A stretch of 64,000 nucleotides of DNA, from contig NZ_JANATA010000013.1 of assembly GCF_024199005.1 (NCBI RefSeq), forward strand, positions 1 to 64,000, in the 5' to 3' direction. Position 1 is the first letter of the stretch. The number at the start of each line of letters is the position of its first letter. The position numbers and the translations under genes are program-made. The DNA is from Opacimonas viscosa. Its GTDB lineage: Bacteria; Pseudomonadota; Gammaproteobacteria; Enterobacterales; Alteromonadaceae. Below the pieces are notes generated by a model that was given only the letters and a program-made list of their open reading frames with translations, was not told the DNA's origin and searched no databases. Below, one piece after another: positions 58,106-64,000 of the stretch.

Positions 58106-59773
58106 TTATTTACTTATGCGCTTATATTTAAGTCTGTGTGGTTCTACGATTTCGTGGCCGAAGTTCTCTTTGAGCCATGCCTCGTAGTCAGTGAAGTTAC
58201 CTTCGTAGAAGTTGATTTTGCCTTCATCTCGGTAATCCATGATGTGTGTTGCCACTCTATCTAAGAACCATCTATCGTGCGAAATAACCATCGCGCAGCC
58301 AGGGAACTCCAAGATTGCATTTTCTAATGCACGTAATGTCTCAACATCCAAGTCATTGGTCGGCTCATCCAGTAATAGGACATTACCACCAGCTTGTAAT
58401 AGTTTGGCTAGGTGGACACGGTTTCTTTCACCACCAGACAGGTCTTTGATGAATTTTTGCTGGTCGGTACCTTTGAAGTTAAAGCGTGAGCAGTATGCTC
58501 GGCTGTTGATTTCAAAGTTGCCGATCCGAATAATATCTTGGCCATCAGATATTTCCTGCCAAACCGTTTTGCTTCCATCCATGTGGTCACGGAACTGGTC
58601 AACACTGGCAATCTGGACTGTTTCACCAAGCGTAATCGTCCCACTGTCGGCTTTTTCTTGGTCTGTTAGCATTCTAAATAGCGTTGATTTACCGGCACCG
58701 TTAGGCCCGATAATTCCGACGATAGCCCCTTTAGGGACAGTAAATGTCAGATCATCAATTAATAAACGTTCGCCATATGATTTAGATAAATTTTCAACCT
58801 CAATAACCTTGTCACCTAAACGTTCTCCAGGCGGAATAAACAATTCATTGGTTTCATTGCGCTTTTGATAATCAGACGTATTCAACTCTTCAAAACGCGC
58901 CATCCGCGCCTTAGATTTCGTGCCCCGGCCTTTAGGATTTGTTCGGACCCATTCTAATTCTTGTTTAATCGACTTTTGGCGAGCATTTTCGGCGCGTTCT
59001 TCTTGCTCTAAACGCGTGTCTTTTTGTTCGAGCCACGATGAATAGTTACCTTCCCAAGGAATCCCCATTCCTCTATCTAATTCTAGGATCCAACCTGCAA
59101 CATTATCGAGGAAATATCTATCGTGCGTAATAGCCACGACAGTACCTTCATAGTCATGTAAAAAACGCTCTAACCATGCTACAGATTCCGCATCCAAGTG
59201 GTTAGTCGGCTCATCGAGGAGTAACATGTCGGGCTTTTCGAGCAACAACTTACACAAAGCAACTCGGCGGCGCTCACCACCAGATAGTTTTGTGACATCG
59301 GCATCCCAAGGTGGTAAACGTAACGCATCAGCGGCACGTTCCAAGGCATTATCTAGGTTATGTCCGTCTTTGGTTTGAATAATCGCTTCTAATTCACCTT
59401 GTTCTTTGGCTAACGCATCGAAATCTGCATCAGGATCCGCATATGCTGCATAAACCTCATCAAGGCGTTTGATAGCACCAGCGACATCTGCTACCGCTAA
59501 TTCGATATTGCCGCGTACATCCAAACTCTCATCAAGTTGAGGTTCCTGCGGTAAGTAACCTATTTTGATACCAGGAAGAGGGCGTGCTTCACCTTCAATC
59601 TCTGTATCTACACCAGCCATAATCCGCAGTAAGGTGGATTTACCGGCACCGTTTAAACCTAAAACGCCAATTTTAGCGCCAGGGAAAAAACTCAAAGAAA
59701 TGTCTTTTAAAATATGACGATTGGGCGGGACGATTTTGCCCACGCGATGCATGGAATAGACGAACTGTGCCAT
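58106..59773 (-). CDS. ettA: Energy-dependent translational throttle protein EttA (ABC-F)
   Basis: A 555-residue soluble protein with two ABC ATPase domains, same length as E. coli EttA. Walker A motifs are GLNGAGKST and GPNGAGKST; signatures LSGGERRRVALCK and LSGGERNRVHLAK; both Walker B segments read LLLDEPTN. No membrane helices. The arm and linker between the domains include RTNPKGRGTKSKARMARFEE. It binds the ribosomal E site and gates elongation by ADP/ATP ratio. It converges with radA across the repeat array and is divergent from lpxD. Confidence 0.97.
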   Translation of the reverse strand: MAQFVYSMHRVGKIVPPNRHILKDISLSFFPGAKIGVLGLNGAGKSTLLRIMAGVDTEIEGEARPLPGIKIGYLPQEPQLDESLDVRGNIELAVADVAGAIKRLDEVYAAYADPDADFDALAKEQGELEAIIQTKDGHNLDNALERAADALRLPPWDADVTKLSGGERRRVALCKLLLEKPDMLLLDEPTNHLDAESVAWLERFLHDYEGTVVAITHDRYFLDNVAGWILELDRGMGIPWEGNYSSWLEQKDTRLEQEERAENARQKSIKQELEWVRTNPKGRGTKSKARMARFEELNTSDYQKRNETNELFIPPGERLGDKVIEVENLSKSYGERLLIDDLTFTVPKGAIVGIIGPNGAGKSTLFRMLTDQEKADSGTITLGETVQIASVDQFRDHMDGSKTVWQEISDGQDIIRIGNFEINSRAYCSRFNFKGTDQQKFIKDLSGGERNRVHLAKLLQAGGNVLLLDEPTNDLDVETLRALENAILEFPGCAMVISHDRWFLDRVATHIMDYRDEGKINFYEGNFTDYEAWLKENFGHEIVEPHRLKYKRISK

Positions 59774-59931
59774 GGAAGCCTCATGTGTAATTGTATAATC
59801 AATTTATTGTAATAGATCCCTTGTCAAAAATCAGGGAATATTTATCTGAGTGAAAGGAACGTTATCAGGCTGATTTAACTTTGTGCTAATATAATACTCA
59901 ATCTGATTTTACTTCAACGATGAGACTCGTT

Positions 59932-60957
59932 ATGGATCTTAAAACGATTGCTGAGCACCTAAACGCTTCCTTGCACAACATCACCGTGGCTGAAGCCACA
60001 CAGCTTGATATCACCAAAGTGGCCCCCGTAGATAAAGCCCAGGCAGGTGATATTGCTTTTCTTAATGATAAAAAATATCTCAGTGCTTTGGCGGATACCC
60101 AAGCCAGTGCAGTGATTTTGAATGAAAAATTAGCCGCAGATTTTTCTGGTGTTGCCCTCGTGGTAAAAGATCCTTATGTTGGTTTTGCGCTCACTGCACA
60201 ACTGTTAGACCCAACACCTAAGCCGCATTATCAAATACATCCCAGTGCTTTTGTTGATCCTACAGCACAACTGGGTGAGCACGTCAGTATCGGTCCAAAT
60301 GCAGTTATCGAGGCCGGCGTCATCCTCGGCGATAACGTTTCTATTGGACCTAACTCAGTGATTCGTGTGAATGCACAAATTGGCTCTGGTAGCTATATTC
60401 ACCCTAATGTCACGATTTACCATAGTTGTGTATTGGGGCAAAACGTCGTGATTCATAGCGCGACCACTATTGGTTGTGACGGTTATGGTTATGCACCGAA
60501 TGGTGGTTCTTGGGTGACCATTCCACAAACAGGCAAAGTTCTGATTGGTGATAATACGGAAATTGGGGCCAGTACGACGATTGATCGCGGAGCCTTGGAA
60601 GATACCGTAATTGGTGCGAATGTCATTATTGATAATCAAGTACATATTGCGCACAACGTTAAAGTCGGTGATGGTAGTTGTCTATGTGGTGGCACCATGA
60701 TGGCTGGTAGTGTCGATATTGGTAAAAATGTCATTATCGCTGGTACGGTTGCGATAAATGGGCACATCAAAATTTGTGATAATGTACAAATAACAGGCAA
60801 TACGATGGTGACGAGTGATATCAACGAGCCTGGGGTTTACTCATCAGGTATGCCGCATACGCCCTATTCTGAATGGCGTCGTAACTCTATTCGCTTGAAA
60901 CAACTGGATAGTTTGTTTAAACGTGTCAAAGATCTAGAACGAAAAGCATTGTCTTAG
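59932..60957 (+). CDS. lpxD: UDP-3-O-acylglucosamine N-acyltransferase LpxD, outside its usual operon
   Basis: A 341-residue left-handed beta-helix enzyme (E. coli 341). The N-terminal uridine-binding domain contains the conserved GDIAFLNDKKYLSAL; hexapeptide repeats follow; and the catalytic His lies in DNQVHIAHNV. The end (EPGVYSSGMPHTPYSEWRRNSIRLKQLDSLFKRVKDLERK) matches LpxD. It transfers the second acyl chain in lipid A synthesis. lpxD normally lies between skp and fabZ; here it is alone between ettA and glyA. The start could also be an ATG 12 bp earlier (MRLV). Confidence 0.93.
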   Translation: MDLKTIAEHLNASLHNITVAEATQLDITKVAPVDKAQAGDIAFLNDKKYLSALADTQASAVILNEKLAADFSGVALVVKDPYVGFALTAQLLDPTPKPHYQIHPSAFVDPTAQLGEHVSIGPNAVIEAGVILGDNVSIGPNSVIRVNAQIGSGSYIHPNVTIYHSCVLGQNVVIHSATTIGCDGYGYAPNGGSWVTIPQTGKVLIGDNTEIGASTTIDRGALEDTVIGANVIIDNQVHIAHNVKVGDGSCLCGGTMMAGSVDIGKNVIIAGTVAINGHIKICDNVQITGNTMVTSDINEPGVYSSGMPHTPYSEWRRNSIRLKQLDSLFKRVKDLERKALS

Positions 60958-60964
60958 ATTTATT

Positions 60965-61009
60965 TTTTACGCACTTGTAGCTGTATTTATCCTAAAAAAG
61001 TGCGTAAAA
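60965..61009. repeat. 12-bp inverted repeat between lpxD and glyA
   Basis: TTTTACGCACTT (60965-60976) and AAGTGCGTAAAA (60998-61009) are perfect inverted arms with a 21-nt loop, 44 bp upstream of glyA. Neither strand has a clear T run after the stem, so it is a poor terminator; an operator or a leader hairpin is possible. Confidence 0.45.
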
Positions 61010-61052
61010 TTACCCAATAAAATTTCCTTAAAGCTTCACATAGGTGCATTCC

Positions 61053-62306
61053 ATGTTAGACCGTAGTATGAATATCGCTGATTTTGACCCAGAATTAGCC
61101 AAAGCCATTGACCAAGAAAATCAACGTCAAGAACATCACATTGAGTTGATTGCCTCGGAAAATTATTGTTCACCACGCGTATTGGAAGCGCAAGGTTCAC
61201 AGCTCACAAATAAATACGCAGAAGGATATCCTGGTAAGCGTTATTATGGTGGTTGTGAGTATGTTGATATTGTTGAGAATTTAGCCATTGAACGTGCCAA
61301 AGAATTATTTGGTGCTGACTATGCAAACGTCCAACCACACGCGGGTTCACAAGCAAATACAGCGGTATTTGGTGCATTATTAAATGCGGGTGACACAGTG
61401 TTAGGTATGAGCCTTGCCCATGGTGGTCACTTAACGCATGGTTCACATGTGAACTTTTCGGGCAAGATCTACAATGCTGTGCAGTACGGTATTGATGAAG
61501 CTGGTGTGATTGACTACGCACAAATTGAAGCCTTAGCATTAGAGCATAAGCCGAAAATGATTATCGGTGGTTTCTCGGCATACTCCGGTATTGTTGATTG
61601 GGCTAAATTCCGTGAGATTGCGGATAAAGTTGGTGCATATTTATTAGTGGATATGGCTCACATTGCTGGCCTAGTGGCTGCTGGTGTATACCCAAGTCCA
61701 GTTCCTCACGCACACGTAGTAACAACGACTACGCACAAAACATTAGCTGGTCCTCGTTCAGGTTTGATTATCTCTGCTTGTGGCGATGAAGACATTTATA
61801 AGAAGTTAAACTCTTCTGTTTTCCCTGGTAATCAAGGTGGTCCTTTATGCCATGTGATTGCAGCAAAAGCGGTTGCTTTTAAAGAAGCATTAGAGCCTGA
61901 GTTTAAAACGTACCAAGCTCAAGTAGTGAAAAACGCCAAAGCGATGGTTGCAGTGATGCAAGAACGCGGTTACAAAATCGTCTCTAACGGCACTGAAAAC
62001 CACTTGTTCTTACTTGATTTGATTGACAAAGACATCACAGGTAAAGATGCAGATGCTGCACTTGGCCTAGCGAACATTACAGTCAATAAAAACTCAGTAC
62101 CCAATGACCCGCGTTCTCCGTTTGTAACGTCTGGTCTGCGTATCGGTACGCCAGCGATTACGCGTCGTGGCTTTAAAGAAGCGGAAGCAGGTCAAGTTGC
62201 TAACTGGATCTGTGATATTTTAGATAACATGGGCGATGAAGGTGTATTAGACCGCGTTCGTTCAGAAGTGGTTGCCTTGTGTGAAGCGAACCCAGTTTAT
62301 TCGTAA
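61053..62306 (+). CDS. glyA: Serine hydroxymethyltransferase
   Basis: A 417-residue PLP enzyme, same length as E. coli GlyA. The PLP Lys is in [16 protein letters not shown], with [19 protein letters not shown] and the GGCEYVD block near the N-terminus. The ATG at 61053 has AGGTG six bases upstream and gives the family length; a GTG three codons earlier is unlikely. It interconverts serine and glycine, feeding one-carbon units. nrdR follows after a hairpin. Confidence 0.98.
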   Translation: MLDRSMNIADFDPELAKAIDQENQRQEHHIELIASENYCSPRVLEAQGSQLTNKYAEGYPGKRYYGGCEYVDIVENLAIERAKELFGADYANVQPHAGSQANTAVFGALLNAGDTVLGMSLAHGGHLTHGSHVNFSGKIYNAVQYGIDEAGVIDYAQIEALALEHKPKMIIGGFSAYSGIVDWAKFREIADKVGAYLLVDMAHIAGLVAAGVYPSPVPHAHVVTTTTHKTLAGPRSGLIISACGDEDIYKKLNSSVFPGNQGGPLCHVIAAKAVAFKEALEPEFKTYQAQVVKNAKAMVAVMQERGYKIVSNGTENHLFLLDLIDKDITGKDADAALGLANITVNKNSVPNDPRSPFVTSGLRIGTPAITRRGFKEAEAGQVANWICDILDNMGDEGVLDRVRSEVVALCEANPVYS

Positions 62307-62328
62307 TCCACAGCGCAGTTGAGATTAA

Positions 62329-62355
62329 TTAGCCGGCTATATGCCGGTTAATTTG
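62329..62355 (+). terminator. Hairpin between glyA and nrdR
   Basis: TTAGCCGGC (62329-62337), loop TATAT and GCCGGTTAA (62343-62351), a 9-bp stem with one G-T pair, followed by TTTG. Likely a partial terminator or attenuator ahead of nrdR. Confidence 0.6.
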
Positions 62356-62371
62356 TTTATGGAGCAAGTAC

Positions 62372-62830
62372 ATGTTTTGTCCATTTTGTAATGAACAAGA
62401 GACCAAAGTGATAGATTCTCGTCTGGTTGCAGAGGGTCATCAGATCCGCAGAAGACGCGAGTGTTTGACCTGCAAAGAACGCTTCACAACCTTCGAAATT
62501 GCGGAATTAGTATTACCTAAAGTTATTAAGCGAGATGGCTCCCGTGAACCGTTTAATGAGGAAAAACTCAGAGCGGGTTTACAAAGGGCCTTAGAAAAAA
62601 GGCCAGTCAGTACAGAAAGTATCGAAAAAGCGATTAATGACATCAAATCAGGTTTACGTGCGACCGGTGAGCGCGAAGTAGAAAGTGAGTTTGTCGGTAA
62701 TATCATTATGGACAACCTCAAAGAACTAGACCAAGTTGCTTATGTGCGGTTTGCGTCTGTTTATCGCTCGTTTGAAGATATTCGCGAGTTTGGTGAAGAG
62801 ATTGCACGTTTGGGTAAGAAGGCCCCCTAA
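62372..62830 (+). CDS. nrdR: Transcriptional repressor NrdR
   Basis: A 152-residue regulator with an N-terminal zinc ribbon ([15 protein letters not shown]) and an ATP-cone domain ([20 protein letters not shown]). It represses ribonucleotide reductase genes in response to dATP/ATP. Its stop directly precedes the ribD start, and nrdR-ribD is the conserved order. Confidence 0.98.
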   Translation: MFCPFCNEQETKVIDSRLVAEGHQIRRRRECLTCKERFTTFEIAELVLPKVIKRDGSREPFNEEKLRAGLQRALEKRPVSTESIEKAINDIKSGLRATGEREVESEFVGNIIMDNLKELDQVAYVRFASVYRSFEDIREFGEEIARLGKKAP

Positions 62831-63979
62831 ATGTCATTTTCTCCTGCAGATTATTCATTCATGGCACAGGCGTTGAAGTTAGCTGAACGTGGACGATATA
62901 CTGCACGCCCAAATCCTATGGTGGGTTGTGTCTTAGTCAAAGATGCCCAAGTCATTGGTTCTGGTTGGCACCAACAAGCTGGTCAGCCTCATGCTGAAAT
63001 CAATGCTTTAACTGCCGCTGCTACTGCCGGGCACGATGTGACCGGAGCAACCGCCTATGTCACATTAGAACCTTGTAGTCATCAAGGCCGAACAGGACCT
63101 TGTGCGGATGCACTTATCCACGCAAAAGTCGCAAAAGTCATCGTGGCGATGCAAGATCCTTTTGCAGCTGTTTCAGGAGCGGGTATTGCTAGGTTACAAA
63201 ACGCAGGGATCACAGTTGAAATCGGTTGCTTAGAAGCGGCAGCCACACACTTAAATCGGCATTTTTTATATCGTGCGACCGAACATCGTCCTTGGGTGAC
63301 TGTGAAGTTGGGTATGTCCTTAGACGGTAAAATTGCACTAGAGAACGGACACAGTCAGTGGATTACTAGCGCTGCAGCTCGTCGAGATGTCCAAGCTTAC
63401 CGAGCCCAATACGACGCTATTCTGACTGGTGCTGATACGGTTCTTGCTGATGACCCTAGTATGAACGTACGCAGTGCTGAACTGCCCCAACATGTGTTAC
63501 AGACGTTGGCACAGCAAAATACCGATATCACATTAAAACAACCTGCTTGTTTTATCGTTGACTCCAAACAGCGGCTCAGTACACATGCCAAGATAATGCG
63601 CAGTACTTCGACTGTTTTTGGGGTGAATACTGTGCCCAGTGATAGCTATGGTTTGGCACATTTTCAACAAGTCAGCCAAAGTGCAACTGGACAGTGTGAT
63701 TTGGAGCAAGTTTTAGACTGGATTGCTCGCATTCCGGCAAATGCCGTTTGGGTAGAAGCAGGGCCACAGTTAGTCGGAGCTTTGTTGGACGCGAATTTAG
63801 TCAATGAACTCATTATTTATCAAGCGCCTATTATTTTAGGGGCCAATGCACAAAGCGCGTTTGGGATCAAAACATTAGATAGTTTGACCCAGAGTATACA
63901 GCTCTCTACCCAATCAGTAACAACGGTAGGGACTGACATAAAACATGTTCTGTTAGTCCAAAAAGACAGAACACACTAA
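62831..63979 (+). CDS. ribD: Bifunctional diaminohydroxyphosphoribosylaminopyrimidine deaminase/reductase
   Basis: A 382-residue riboflavin-synthesis enzyme. The N-terminal deaminase has the zinc motif HAEINAL and PCSHQGRTGPCADALI; the C-terminal reductase has VTVKLGMSLDGKIA and GADTVLADDPSMNVR. It starts immediately after the nrdR stop. The last 21 bp of the window contain a possible ATG at 63984 (MTIL), too short to identify the next gene. Confidence 0.97.
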   Translation: MSFSPADYSFMAQALKLAERGRYTARPNPMVGCVLVKDAQVIGSGWHQQAGQPHAEINALTAAATAGHDVTGATAYVTLEPCSHQGRTGPCADALIHAKVAKVIVAMQDPFAAVSGAGIARLQNAGITVEIGCLEAAATHLNRHFLYRATEHRPWVTVKLGMSLDGKIALENGHSQWITSAAARRDVQAYRAQYDAILTGADTVLADDPSMNVRSAELPQHVLQTLAQQNTDITLKQPACFIVDSKQRLSTHAKIMRSTSTVFGVNTVPSDSYGLAHFQQVSQSATGQCDLEQVLDWIARIPANAVWVEAGPQLVGALLDANLVNELIIYQAPIILGANAQSAFGIKTLDSLTQSIQLSTQSVTTVGTDIKHVLLVQKDRTH

Positions 63980-64000
63980 GTTCATGACAATACTTACAAC

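Noticed and set aside
58239-58868. 209-codon open frame antisense to ettA
   Set aside because: Complement of a highly conserved gene; composition and lack of a start site mark it as a shadow.
63984-64000. Start of another gene after ribD
   Set aside because: Only about five codons (MTILT) are visible, not enough to identify ribE or anything else.

Overview
The window looks like a chromosomal segment of a marine gammaproteobacterium, most probably in or near the Alteromonadaceae. The support is indirect: protein sequences close to the E. coli versions of many housekeeping genes, gammaproteobacterial gene orders (hisR-leuT-proM, tig-clpP-clpX-lon-hupB-ppiD, ileS-lspA-fkpB-ispH, nadB/rpoE-rseA-rseB-rseC-lepA-lepB-rnc-era, nrdR-ribD), and a type IV pilus minor-pilin cluster. 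No plasmid, prophage, transposase or CRISPR signal was seen. The sequence is moderately AT-rich and its genes are densely packed.

Layout. 1-7.6 kb is an accessory-looking block. A NarL/LuxR-type response regulator and two membrane histidine kinases read leftward. Divergent from them are a membrane-fusion protein and a C39-peptidase ABC exporter. A nested palindrome lies in the shared promoter region. 7.7-8.1 kb holds three tRNA genes (His, Leu, Pro). 8.4-16.8 kb is the protein-quality block: trigger factor, ClpP, ClpX, Lon (with a textbook heat-shock promoter), HU-beta and PpiD. 16.9-19.1 kb holds a 58-residue membrane protein, an M28 peptidase lipoprotein and ribosomal protein S20. 19.2-27.3 kb runs murJ, a small membrane-protein/XRE-regulator cassette, ribF, ileS, lspA, fkpB and ispH. 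27.3-27.8 kb carries two copies of a 181-bp intergenic repeat. 27.9-35.1 kb encodes type IV pilus minor pilins and PilY1. 35.3-42.6 kb carries nadE, glnB, slyD, ygfZ, sdhE, an unknown gene, a MaoC-type dehydratase, a TSUP permease and nadB. 42.7-50.2 kb is the sigma-E operon followed by lepA, lepB, rnc and era. 50.2-57.3 kb carries pdxH, a TatD hydrolase, ahpA/ytjB, serB, a double-PilZ protein and radA. 57.35-58.1 kb is a tandem array of the same repeat family. 58.1-64 kb carries ettA, a lone lpxD, glyA, nrdR and ribD.

How the genes work together. The tig/clp/lon/ppiD block and the rpoE-rseABC block cover cytoplasmic and envelope protein quality control. The pilus cluster supplies the minor pilins and the tip adhesin/retraction regulator of type IV pili. 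The double-PilZ protein points to c-di-GMP signalling.

The least ordinary items are: (1) the two-kinase regulatory module divergent from a peptide exporter, in which one kinase has lost its phospho-acceptor histidine; (2) a PilY1 whose von Willebrand domain is interrupted by two repeated beta-rich modules; (3) a family of hairpin-forming intergenic repeats; and (4) a lone lpxD outside its usual operon. Functional claims rest on motif recognition by eye; no database search was possible.
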